This document shows, piece after piece, positions 1-6,948 of a stretch of DNA of 7,311 bases (position 1 is its first letter; each line of letters begins with the position of its first letter). The position numbers and the translations under genes are program-made. Origin of the DNA: an uncultured Flavobacteriaceae bacterium (lineage in GTDB: Bacteria; Bacteroidota; Bacteroidia; Flavobacteriales; Flavobacteriaceae); contig CAJWNW010000079.1 in the NCBI GenBank assembly GCA_913044085.1, positions 1 through 7,311 on the forward strand. Direction: 5' to 3'. Below the pieces are notes generated by a model. The model ran no database searches and was not told the origin of the DNA. It saw nothing but the letters and a program-made list of their open reading frames with translations.

Positions 1-1710
1 TGTCGTAGTTATACCTGTGATTGTTCCATCACAACTGTCCGTCGCTGTTGGTGGAGTGAGTGCTGTTAATTCACACTGTGCTGTTAGTGTTGGTAGTGAA
101 GCTAAATTTGCTAACGGAACTTCTGAATCTTGAAAAAAGACTGTAACTGCCAATCTTTCTGTACTTTCACATCCCTCAACCGTTTGAGAGCCATAAACCA
201 CTTGTCCGTTAGTAAGTTCTGTAGTTATATCTAATGGATTAACAGCAGATGCAGAATCATACCACTGAATATTGTCACCGCTGGCTGTTAAATTAGCTAC
301 GTTTGCTGTATAGCAAAAAAATTGTTCTGTATCTCCTATTGGAGCAGCAGGACCACTTGATATTAAATTAAATGATTCTATAACAAAACAGGATTCAGTA
401 ATTGCATCTTCAATTCTTATATAAATGGTAGTGTAGGTGACGCTTGTAGGAAAATTTGTAAGATTAGTAATTATAGGACTTAAATCGTTCTCTGCGTCTT
501 GAATGGACAAGTGATATGAAATATTAAACTCGTTTGGGTTTTGGGGGCCTAAAATAAATGGGTCGTTCTCAGACAAATTAAAATTAGTTGAAGCTGATTC
601 ACAATTAAATAAGTCTATACTGTTGTAAATTTGTGGAGCAGGTTTATATTCAATTATAATTGAATCTGAAGCAGAGCAATCTACGCCATAAATTATATCA
701 ACCGAGTAAGTTCCTTCTTGAATAATATCTATGGTAGAACTTGACTCACCTGTGATTTCAACGCCATTAAAATACCAAATATGAGTAGCTTCAGGCAATT
801 GAGAGTCTAAAGTTAATTCCCCTCCATCACAAAGTGCATTACCAGATTGAATTGTAATATCTTCACCTAAATTACCGCCCAAATCAAAACTCCCAGCTTC
901 TAAAAAAACAGCAGAATCATAATTGTTATCAATATAATCTGCAATTACAAGCTTAATAGTGTAGGATGAATTTGGAACAACATCTGATTGAGCTTGCATA
1001 CTAACGGTATGGCCTATAAAATTAGTTGGGCTATCTTGTGGATTATCACCTCCCCACCCATAATAAGATGCGAAATATCCGTCATTTACAGAGCCACAAC
1101 TAGAATTATATTGACCATCTCTAACGGTTGTGACTGAAATCGGATCAGCAGTACCCGGGACCAAAGCCAAGTTGGTGGTTTGTCCTGTTTGATTATTAGT
1201 TAATAAAAACGCAAAAGCATCAGTGTAACCACATTGAAATGTCCCATATTCCTCAGATGCGAAAATGAAATTAAAGCTTATTTCACTTGCCTGTGGTATA
1301 AAATCAAACTGGATGAATGTTGCATCATTAGAGTCATCGTGATCAGGAATTTCATTTGTAAGATCTGTGTCACCATCCCATCCAACTGTGTCATAATAAC
1401 CTTGAACAAATGCCTCTGGCCCATCAGCAAGTTCTGCATCTCCTGTAGATAGTATCAATCCTTCTGAAAAAGGAAAATTAGAATCATTAGCCGAAAAATA
1501 TCCAATCCCATTAACAGAACCAAAATCTAATCCGGTTGATGAAATAATGTTTGATATTTCAGCGCAAGAACTATTAATTAGAATGTTTTCAACCAATTGA
1601 TTAATATTGTAGGTTGATTGGTCAACTGTTAAATAATTAGATGCATCTTGAGCAAAAATAAAATTAAAGCTCAACATAAAAACATAAAAAAAGGTGGCTA
1701 ATCTTTTCAA
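1..1710 (-). CDS. Choice-of-anchor L domain secreted protein, likely T9SS cargo (3' end beyond window)
   Basis: The frame is open for 570 codons from a TTG at 1710 to the left window edge, so the C-terminus is missing. An in-frame TAA lies five codons upstream of the TTG and there is no ATG before codon 12. Starting at TTG gives a signal peptide: MKRLATFF, a hydrophobic stretch, and likely cleavage near A20-Q21. Residues about 28-277 resemble the choice-of-anchor L domain (LVENILINSSC, GIGYFS, FPFSEGLILSTG, WDGDTDL, FNFIFASEEYG, YDSAVFLEAGSFD). Residues about 280-355 look Ig/PKD-like (IWYFNGVEI, EGTYSVDI). Residues about 356-455 match a repeat common in flavobacterial T9SS proteins (DLFNC, FNLSEND, YTTIYIRIEDA). 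A second Ig-like unit spans about 456-525. A HYR-like unit begins near 530 (PPTATDSCDGTITGI). Such proteins are exported to the cell surface or medium and usually end in a type B T9SS sorting domain; that end is not visible here. The ligand is unknown. An adhesin or matrix role is inference. Confidence 0.88.
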   Translation of the reverse strand, partial: MKRLATFFYVFMLSFNFIFAQDASNYLTVDQSTYNINQLVENILINSSCAEISNIISSTGLDFGSVNGIGYFSANDSNFPFSEGLILSTGDAELADGPEAFVQGYYDTVGWDGDTDLTNEIPDHDDSNDATFIQFDFIPQASEISFNFIFASEEYGTFQCGYTDAFAFLLTNNQTGQTTNLALVPGTADPISVTTVRDGQYNSSCGSVNDGYFASYYGWGGDNPQDSPTNFIGHTVSMQAQSDVVPNSSYTIKLVIADYIDNNYDSAVFLEAGSFDLGGNLGEDITIQSGNALCDGGELTLDSQLPEATHIWYFNGVEITGESSSTIDIIQEGTYSVDIIYGVDCSASDSIIIEYKPAPQIYNSIDLFNCESASTNFNLSENDPFILGPQNPNEFNISYHLSIQDAENDLSPIITNLTNFPTSVTYTTIYIRIEDAITESCFVIESFNLISSGPAAPIGDTEQFFCYTANVANLTASGDNIQWYDSASAVNPLDITTELTNGQVVYGSQTVEGCESTERLAVTVFFQDSEVPLANLASLPTLTAQCELTALTPPTATDSCDGTITGITTT

Positions 1711-1728
1711 ATTAAAATGGTTTATATC

Positions 1729-1736
1729 CAAATATA
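1729..1736 (-). promoter_or_regulatory. -7 box of the secreted-protein gene
   Basis: On the minus strand this reads TATATTTG, a full match to the Bacteroidota -7 consensus TAnnTTTG. It lies 18 nt upstream of the TTG start, so transcription would begin about 11-14 nt before the start codon. No convincing TTG-type -33 element lies at the expected distance, so the call rests on the -7 box and its position. Confidence 0.5.
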
Positions 1737-1794
1737 TTGAAATGTTTTTGAATAAATAGAACCATAAAGCAATCAATTAAAATGTATCAATAAA

Positions 1795-1824
1795 TTGAAT
1801 TTTTTGAATCGTTTATTATCTTTG
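1795..1824 (+). promoter_or_regulatory. Promoter of the nifU-like gene (Bacteroidota -33/-7 type)
   Basis: A -33 element ATTG ends at 1797 and a perfect -7 box TATCTTTG lies at 1817-1824, separated by 19 bp. This matches the Bacteroidota primary-sigma pattern TTG-N19-21-TAnnTTTG. Only ten bases, nearly all A, separate the box from the ATG at 1835. The predicted mRNA leader is therefore only a few nucleotides long. Confidence 0.65.
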
Positions 1825-1834
1825 AAAAAAAAAT

Positions 1835-2734
1835 ATGTCTTCTTATAAAATTTCTCCTCAAAAAACGAGTAACCCCAAAATTCTAAAATTTGAAGCGAAT
1901 CAATTTATACTACAATACGACAGCTTTGAGTATTCTAATATTGATGAGGCCAAAGATTCCCCGCTAGCACAGCAGCTTTTTTACTTACCCTTTGTCAAAA
2001 AGGTATATATTTCTGGAAATTTTGTAGCCATTGAGCGTTATGACATCGTAGAATGGGAGGCAGTTGAATCAGAGGTCGCATCTCAAATTGAGGCCTATCT
2101 CAACAAAGGGGGGCCAATTGTAAGTGTTAAAAGGAAAGTAAAAGAAGCGGTTACAATTTATGCCGAAAGCACCCCAAATCCCAGTGTTCTAAAATTTGTC
2201 GCCAATAAAAATTTAGTACCAACAAGCTTTGAATTTAATTCTATAGAAGAGGCCAAACTATCACCTTTTGCAACTGCCTTATTTCAATTTCCTTTTGTAA
2301 AATCTGTTTTTATTGACAAGAACTATGTGTCTATTACAAAATTTGAAGTCATTCAGTGGGAGGAAATAACCCTCGAACTTCGCACCTATATCAAAAATTA
2401 TATTGAACAAAAAAAGGATATAATTAGTAGAAATTCAGACGAATCACTCGATAAAACATCAGAACAATTAGATAGATTTTACGAAGGCTTAGACGATACT
2501 TCCAAAGAAATTATTAACATCTTAGAGGAATATATTCGCCCGGCTGTGGCCAGCGATGGTGGCAATATTGCCTTTAAATCATACAACCCTGAGACTAAAA
2601 TCGTCAAAGTAATCTTACAAGGAGCGTGTAGCGGTTGCCCTTCTTCTACCCTTACGCTAAAAAATGGGATTGAAAATATGCTAAAACAAATGATGGGCTC
2701 CAAAATACAAGCCGTCGAGGCTATAAATGCTTGA
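1835..2734 (+). CDS. NifU-family Fe-S scaffold/carrier protein with duplicated Nfu N-terminal domain
   Basis: This 299-residue cytoplasmic protein resembles Nfu/NifU proteins, which hold a transient Fe-S cluster and pass it to target enzymes. Two copies of the Nfu N-terminal domain are visible. Copy 1 is about residues 7-92 (SNPKILKF, SPLAQQLFYLPFVKKVYI, VEWEAV). Copy 2 is about 107-193 (STPNPSVLKF, SPFATALFQFPFVKSVFI, IQWEEI). A charged linker (about 194-222) leads to the NifU C-terminal domain, about 223-297. That domain carries DGGNI near 241 and the cluster-binding C265-S-G-C268-P motif. The usual single-N-domain Nfu is near 190 residues, so the extra length is the duplicated domain. Copy 1 has TSNP where copy 2 has the usual TPNP. 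No Shine-Dalgarno precedes the ATG; the upstream bases are a run of A. The gene stands alone, divergent from the secreted protein and convergent with the oxidoreductase. Its clients cannot be read from the context. It is NfuA-like in function, but I give no symbol. Confidence 0.95.
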   Translation: MSSYKISPQKTSNPKILKFEANQFILQYDSFEYSNIDEAKDSPLAQQLFYLPFVKKVYISGNFVAIERYDIVEWEAVESEVASQIEAYLNKGGPIVSVKRKVKEAVTIYAESTPNPSVLKFVANKNLVPTSFEFNSIEEAKLSPFATALFQFPFVKSVFIDKNYVSITKFEVIQWEEITLELRTYIKNYIEQKKDIISRNSDESLDKTSEQLDRFYEGLDDTSKEIINILEEYIRPAVASDGGNIAFKSYNPETKIVKVILQGACSGCPSSTLTLKNGIENMLKQMMGSKIQAVEAINA

Positions 2735-2762
2735 AAATAAAGCTATTTTTTCACTACCTTAT

Positions 2763-2782
2763 ATGAATTTGTTTCATTTTTA
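2763..2782 (+). terminator. Weak candidate terminator after the nifU-like gene
   Basis: ATGAA (2763-2767) can pair with TTCAT (2773-2777) around a 5-nt loop, followed by a T-run. The stem is short and AT-rich. It lies in the 77-bp gap between two converging genes, where a terminator is expected. A second AT-only hairpin, 2734-2739 with 2744-2749, overlaps the stop codon and is equally weak. Confidence 0.28.
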
Positions 2783-2811
2783 AATTTTAAGTGTTTGTAT
2801 ATGTTTTAAAG

Positions 2812-3930
2812 TTAATTATCTAAAATTTCTGATAATCTTTTACCTATACCACAACCAATCGCAATACCCATGCCCCCCATCCTAGCTCCTACAAAAACTC
2901 TTTCTGAGGCCTGAAAAACAAGAGGCTTTTTTTGAGAACCGACTCCCATAATACCAGACCAACACTGGTCAATTTCAAAATCTTTGTTTGGTAAAATAAG
3001 TTCTTTGAGCAGCCTTTCGAGTTTAGTTTGAATCTTTTTAGTGGTTGCGAAATAGGCTGTGGTTTCCCCTTCAATATCTAAATTTCGTCCACCACCCAAT
3101 AAAATCCTCTGGTCTATATTTCTAAAATAATAATAGCCACAGTCCATATGAAAGGTGCCTTTTATTTCCAAGTTTTGAATGGGTTTTGTGATAAGCACTT
3201 GTGCGCGAGCAGGCGAAAGGTCAATTGGTAAAAGTGCGTTGGTAAAACCATTGGTTGTTAAAATCAATTTTTTAGCATTAAATTCAAAAGCATCAGTCTT
3301 AATTTGAACCAAATGATTCGTGTCTTTATAGAACTCAACCGTTACATTGTTTAGTATTTTTATCCCTAAATTCTGTACCTTTTTGAGTAAAGCGTGCATC
3401 ATTTTTCCCGTATCTAATTGGCCTTCAAATTTATTGTAAATGTATTTTTTTTTAACCTTTGAAAATTGAAATCTATCGGGAACTAAATGGTAAATATCTG
3501 CTTTGAAAACAGAAAAAAGCAAAGCGTTTATTTCGCTCATTTTTTCTAAACAGTTTTCATAAACAGCACTCTCCTTTTCCAAAAAAAGTTCATACCCACC
3601 GTAGGCTCTGAAATCAAGATTGTCATCCCCTATAGATTCTCGTAACAACTGTAGGCCTTGTACCCTACTTTGTACCAATTCCAAAATTTCGTTTTCTGAA
3701 TGTGTTTTTAAATCTTCCAGAATTTCACTTAAACTTCCAAAACAAGCAAATCCTGCATTCTTAGTACTGGCTCCTTGTGGTAAGATCCCCTTTTCAAGTA
3801 TTATAATATTTGACTTTGGGAAACGTTGTTTCAAAAATAACGCGGTACTCAATCCTACAATACCGCTTCCTACGATAGCAAAATCAATATTTTCTAGCCA
3901 TTCTTTTTGTTCCCAATAGGATAAATTCAT
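2812..3930 (-). CDS. FAD-dependent oxidoreductase, DAO (D-amino-acid/glycine oxidase-like) family
   Basis: This is a 372-residue flavoenzyme of the DAO superfamily, whose members oxidise amines or amino acids. The N-terminal Rossmann fold carries FAIVGSGIVGLSTA with G21-S-G-I-V-G26. E46 ends the second strand (NIIILEKG), where it would bind the adenosine ribose of FAD. The following PQGASTKNAGFACFGS (51-66) is typical of DAO proteins. The C-terminal FAD-contacting segment is visible as CWSGIMG and then GARMGGMG (348-355). About 15 residues precede the Rossmann fold. There is no signal peptide or membrane segment, so a cytoplasmic location is likely. The ATG at 3930 is preceded by AGGG, the only Shine-Dalgarno-like sequence before a gene start here, though it is very close. 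The gene lies 58 bp downstream of accC, beyond a probable terminator, and converges on the nifU-like gene. Neither neighbour indicates a substrate. Glycine or sarcosine oxidase-type activity is possible, but the family is broad. Confidence 0.9.
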   Translation of the reverse strand: MNLSYWEQKEWLENIDFAIVGSGIVGLSTALFLKQRFPKSNIIILEKGILPQGASTKNAGFACFGSLSEILEDLKTHSENEILELVQSRVQGLQLLRESIGDDNLDFRAYGGYELFLEKESAVYENCLEKMSEINALLFSVFKADIYHLVPDRFQFSKVKKKYIYNKFEGQLDTGKMMHALLKKVQNLGIKILNNVTVEFYKDTNHLVQIKTDAFEFNAKKLILTTNGFTNALLPIDLSPARAQVLITKPIQNLEIKGTFHMDCGYYYFRNIDQRILLGGGRNLDIEGETTAYFATTKKIQTKLERLLKELILPNKDFEIDQCWSGIMGVGSQKKPLVFQASERVFVGARMGGMGIAIGCGIGKRLSEILDN

Positions 3931-3950
3931 GCCCTAAATTTAAAAGAATT

Positions 3951-3984
3951 AAAAAAAAACTCCGGAAATAATTCGAGGTTTTTA
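3951..3984 (-). terminator. Probable intrinsic terminator of the fabH-accB-accC unit
   Basis: On the minus strand, shortly after the accC stop, AAAAACCTCGAA can pair with TTCCGGAGTTTTT across a short AT loop, allowing small bulges. A run of nine U follows (A3951-A3959 on the plus strand). The stem is imperfect, but the position and U-tract fit a Rho-independent terminator that separates accC from the oxidoreductase gene. Confidence 0.5.
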
Positions 3985-3988
3985 AGTT

Positions 3989-5335
3989 TTAATCTTCCGA
4001 TTCCATAATAAAATCTTCCATAAACTTTGTGGTATAATCTCCTGAAATATAAACGGGGTGATCCATCAGTTGTCTGTGGAATGGGATGGTAGTTTTTATA
4101 CCCTCAATGACAAACTCGTCTAAAGCTCTTTTCATTTTATGAACGGCCTCTTCCCTAGATTGCGCCGTGGTAATCAACTTGGCAATCATTGAATCATAAT
4201 TCGGTGGAATAGTGTACCCTGCATAAACATGCGTATCTAATCTTACCCCATGTCCTCCAGGCGAATGCAGGGTAGTGATTTCTCCAGGTGAAGGCCTGAA
4301 GTCATTAAAAGGGTCTTCCGCATTGATTCTACATTCAATAGAATGCAAGTTTGGAGTATAGTTTTTTCCTGAAATTGGTACACCTGCTGCCACCATAATT
4401 TGCTCTCTGATGAGGTCAAAATCGATAACCTGCTCAGTGATCGGGTGTTCCACCTGAATTCTGGTATTCATTTCCATGAAATAGAAGTTGCGGTGTTTAT
4501 CCACTAAAAATTCTACCGTTCCAGCGCCTTCATATTTTATGAATTCGGCAGCTTTTACAGCGGCAGTACCCATTTTTTTCCTTAGTGCATCCGTCATAAA
4601 AGGGGAAGGTACTTCTTCCGTTAGTTTTTGATGGCGCCTTTGAATGGAACAATCCCGCTCAGAAAGGTGACAAGCTTTTCCTTTAGAATCCCCTATAATT
4701 TGAATTTCAATATGCCGGGGCTCTTCAATGAGCTTTTCCATATACATATCGTTATTGCCAAAAGCTGCCTTGGATTCTTGACGTGCTGAATCCCACGCAT
4801 CCTTTAGGTCTTGTTCCTTCCAAACAGCACGCATCCCCTTTCCTCCGCCGCCAGCAGAAGCCTTCAACATCACTGGATAACCGGTTTTTTTGGCAACTTT
4901 TTTACAATCAGTAAAAGTCTCAATCACCCCATCACTCCCCGGAATACATGGCACTCCTGCAGCTTTCATGGTTGCTTTTGCATTAGCTTTGTCACCCATG
5001 CGGTCAATCATTTCGGCAGAAGCTCCAATGAACTTAATGCCATGCTCTTCACATATTTTTGAAAATCGAGCATTTTCAGATAAAAACCCATAACCAGGAT
5101 GTATCGCATCAGCATTTGTAATTTCTGCAGCAGAAATAATATTGGCCACATTTAGATAGGATTCCGTACTCAATGGTGGGCCAATACAGACTGCTTCATC
5201 AGCAAATTTAACATGTAAGCTTTCTGCATCGGCGGTAGAATAAACCGCTACAGTCTGAATGCCCATCTCTTTACACGTTCTTATGACTCTCAGCGCAATC
5301 TCACCGCGGTTTGCAACTAATATTTTTTTGAACAT
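3989..5335 (-). CDS. accC: Acetyl-CoA carboxylase, biotin carboxylase subunit
   Basis: AccC is the ATP-grasp enzyme that uses ATP and bicarbonate to carboxylate biotin on AccB, the first half-reaction of malonyl-CoA formation. The 448 residues match the usual length (E. coli 449). The N-terminal domain opens with FKKILVANRGEIALRVIR and contains AIHPGYGFLSENA. The ATP-grasp domain has the glycine-rich lid AGGGGKGM (161-168), HLSERDCSIQRRHQK ending at K237, E275, and the active-site motif MEMNTRIQVEHP, with E288, N290, R292, V295 and E296. The C-terminal biotin carboxylase domain carries ECRINAEDP (R336) and DSMIAKL. All expected catalytic residues are present. The protein ends without a biotinyl domain, so this is the stand-alone bacterial subunit and not a pyruvate or propionyl-CoA carboxylase fusion. 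It is the last gene of fabH-accB-accC, 51 bp downstream of accB, and no promoter is obvious in that gap. accA and accD are not in the window. Confidence 0.97.
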   Translation of the reverse strand: MFKKILVANRGEIALRVIRTCKEMGIQTVAVYSTADAESLHVKFADEAVCIGPPLSTESYLNVANIISAAEITNADAIHPGYGFLSENARFSKICEEHGIKFIGASAEMIDRMGDKANAKATMKAAGVPCIPGSDGVIETFTDCKKVAKKTGYPVMLKASAGGGGKGMRAVWKEQDLKDAWDSARQESKAAFGNNDMYMEKLIEEPRHIEIQIIGDSKGKACHLSERDCSIQRRHQKLTEEVPSPFMTDALRKKMGTAAVKAAEFIKYEGAGTVEFLVDKHRNFYFMEMNTRIQVEHPITEQVIDFDLIREQIMVAAGVPISGKNYTPNLHSIECRINAEDPFNDFRPSPGEITTLHSPGGHGVRLDTHVYAGYTIPPNYDSMIAKLITTAQSREEAVHKMKRALDEFVIEGIKTTIPFHRQLMDHPVYISGDYTTKFMEDFIMESED

Positions 5336-5386
5336 AACTTATTGTTATTTTATGTTAAACTGTAATTCTAAAATTAAAATTTAAAA

Positions 5387-5872
5387 TTATGATGGATCCA
5401 CTAAGAAAAGTGGCTGATCAAACTCTACTGGTGAAGAATCGTCAACGAGAATCTTTATAATTTTTCCTGACACTTCAGATTCAATTTCATTGAAAAGCTT
5501 CATGGCTTCAATAATACAAAGCACATCGCCTTCAGTAATTGTTTGCCCAACTTCAGCAAAAATTGGTTTGTCGGGAGAAGGTCTTCTATAAAAAGTGCCA
5601 ATGATTGGAGACTTTATAGTAATGTATTTTGAATCATCCGAGGTTGGAACTTCAACTACTCGTTCCGCGTCTACAATTGTCTCCGCTCCCATTGCAGCTT
5701 GTGGAATTGGCGCTTGTGGTACTGATACAGGAAGCGTCATTTGCTGAAATTGGGTTTTATTACTGCCTCCTGTTCGGATTGTGATTTTAACATCTTCTAT
5801 TTCTAATTTCACTTCACTAGCGCCAGACTTAGCTACAAATTTGATAAGGTTCTGAATTTCTTTTAAATTCAT
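5387..5872 (-). CDS. accB: Acetyl-CoA carboxylase biotin carboxyl carrier protein (BCCP)
   Basis: This 161-residue protein carries biotin between the biotin carboxylase and carboxyltransferase sites of acetyl-CoA carboxylase. The N-terminal part (1-35, MNLKEIQNLIKFVAKSGASEV) is the segment that contacts AccC in characterised enzymes. A flexible Pro/Ala/Gln-rich linker covers about 36-80. The biotinyl domain covers about 85-160. It contains the thumb-type stretch SPIIGTFYRRPSPDKPIF (88-105), which marks AccB-type BCCP, and the biotinylation motif E122-A-M-K125, with K125 the modified lysine. The length is close to E. coli AccB (156). It starts 19 nt after the fabH stop and precedes accC, so the two partner subunits are probably co-translated from one message. 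No Shine-Dalgarno is visible. Confidence 0.97.
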   Translation of the reverse strand: MNLKEIQNLIKFVAKSGASEVKLEIEDVKITIRTGGSNKTQFQQMTLPVSVPQAPIPQAAMGAETIVDAERVVEVPTSDDSKYITIKSPIIGTFYRRPSPDKPIFAEVGQTITEGDVLCIIEAMKLFNEIESEVSGKIIKILVDDSSPVEFDQPLFLVDPS

Positions 5873-5891
5873 AATATGGATTTAATTTATG

Positions 5892-6896
5892 TTAGTTATT
5901 AGTTTTTGTATAGGCCCATTTTAAATAAATAGACCCCCAGCTAAATCCACCACCAAAGGCAGCAAAAATGACTGTATCCCCTTTTTTGAGTTGGGTCTCA
6001 TAATCGTTTAACAACATCGGTAAAGTTGCAGACGTTGTATTGCCATATTTCTCTATGTTCATCATCACTTTTTCTGGGTTGAGTTCCATGCGTTCCGCCG
6101 TAGCATTGATAATTCTTTTATTGGCTTGATGTGCCGCCAACCATTGGACATCTGTTTTGTTTAATTGATTGCGTTCCATGATTTTTGTGGTGGCGTCTGA
6201 CATGTTAAAAACAGCATTTTTAAAAACCGTTTTTCCTTCTTGATACAAATAATGACCCCCGCGGTCCAAAACCTCGTGTGTAATGGCGTTTAAAGAACCG
6301 CCATTTGTGGCTTGTAAAAATTCTCGACCGGAACCATCAGTTCGTAAATATTCGTCTTGTACTCCAAGGCCTTCATCATTTGGCTCGAAAAGTACCGCAC
6401 CTGCGCCATCGCCAAAAATGATACAAGTTGCTCGGTCTTTATAATTTACAATGGATGACATTTTATCAGCACCAATGAGTAGTACTTTTTTATAACGGCC
6501 AGATTCTATATATCGCGCAGCAGTGGACATCCCAAAAAGAAAACCAGAGCAAGCAGAGTCCATATCAAAAGAAAAGGCATTGATGGCGCCAATTTGTGTA
6601 GCAGTATAAGAAGCTGTGGAAGCCGCTTTCATGTCTGGAGTTGCAGTTGCTACAACCACAAGGTCAATGGTTAATGGATCAATACCTGATTTTAACAAAA
6701 GGTCCTTGGCGGCTCGTATCGCTAAAAAAGAGGTGCCTTTGGCGTCTCTTTTGAGAATTCTTCGTTCTTTTATCCCTGTTCTAGTGGTAATCCAATCATC
6801 ATTGGTATCGACCATGGTCTCTAACATAGGATTGGTAAGTACAAATTCGGGAACGTATGCGCCTACAGCGGTTATAGCTGCTGAGATATTACTCAT
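5892..6896 (-). CDS. fabH: 3-oxoacyl-ACP synthase III (KAS III)
   Basis: FabH starts fatty-acid chains by condensing an acyl-CoA with malonyl-ACP. The 334-residue protein has the thiolase fold. It opens with the family's AVGAYVP and NDDWITTRTGIKER motifs, the latter part of the CoA-binding region. The triad is complete: C116 in DSACSGF, H256 in AAHQAN, and N286 in YGNTTSAT. The motif GDGAGAVLF (162-170) and the C-terminal AAFGGGFSWG (312-321) are also standard. In Bacteroidota, KAS III commonly uses branched acyl-CoA primers for iso/anteiso fatty acids, but substrate preference cannot be read from these motifs. It is the first gene of the fabH-accB-accC unit, with a 165-bp upstream region that holds a candidate promoter and hairpin. 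It is slightly longer than E. coli FabH (317). A second fabH paralog elsewhere in the genome would not be unusual. Confidence 0.96.
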   Translation of the reverse strand: MSNISAAITAVGAYVPEFVLTNPMLETMVDTNDDWITTRTGIKERRILKRDAKGTSFLAIRAAKDLLLKSGIDPLTIDLVVVATATPDMKAASTASYTATQIGAINAFSFDMDSACSGFLFGMSTAARYIESGRYKKVLLIGADKMSSIVNYKDRATCIIFGDGAGAVLFEPNDEGLGVQDEYLRTDGSGREFLQATNGGSLNAITHEVLDRGGHYLYQEGKTVFKNAVFNMSDATTKIMERNQLNKTDVQWLAAHQANKRIINATAERMELNPEKVMMNIEKYGNTTSATLPMLLNDYETQLKKGDTVIFAAFGGGFSWGSIYLKWAYTKTNN

Positions 6897-6907
6897 ATGC
6901 TTTTTTT

Positions 6908-6948
6908 AAAAAATGATGTTTTTCACTAAATTTGGTTGAAAATCATCA
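6908..6948 (-). promoter_or_regulatory. Terminator-like hairpin in the fabH leader (possible attenuator)
   Basis: Read on the minus strand, TGATGATTTTC (6948-6938) pairs with GAAAAACATCA (6924-6914), 10 of 11 positions. One more A-T pair closes an 11-nt loop. Six U follow at once (6913-6908), then seven A, and the fabH ATG lies 11 nt past the U-tract. The structure has the form of an intrinsic terminator but sits downstream of the likely fabH promoter. It could be an attenuator, a second terminator for rpmF transcripts, or chance in AT-rich DNA. Confidence 0.4.

Noticed and set aside
1234..1452. Plus-strand open frame of 72 codons
   Set aside because: It lies antisense to the choice-of-anchor L domain, which is clearly coding. 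The translation is Cys/Ile-rich with no recognisable motif.
2479..2703. Minus-strand open frame within the nifU-like gene
   Set aside because: It is antisense to the conserved NifU C-terminal domain, including its CxxC motif, and shows no family resemblance.
3620..3919. Plus-strand open frame of 99 codons within the oxidoreductase
   Set aside because: It is antisense to the FAD-binding N-terminus, has no promoter or recognisable domain, and is explained as a shadow of the coding frame.
3935..3942. TAAATTTA on the minus strand as a -7 box for the oxidoreductase gene
   Set aside because: It lacks the final G, is a simple AT palindrome, lies four bases from the ATG so transcription would start inside the gene, and has no -33 element at the right distance.
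4811..5093. Overlapping plus-strand open frames within accC
   Set aside because: They are antisense to a highly conserved enzyme, and two different frames are open over the same stretch. Neither resembles a known protein.
5336..5386. accB-accC gap as a possible promoter or regulatory RNA site
   Set aside because: It is 51 bp of AT-rich sequence without a TAnnTTTG box, a stable hairpin or a repeat, so it looks like a simple operon spacer.
6616..6909. Plus-strand open frame of 97 codons over the 5' half of fabH
   Set aside because: It is antisense to conserved KAS III motifs, and its apparent hydrophobicity follows from the complementary codon pattern.
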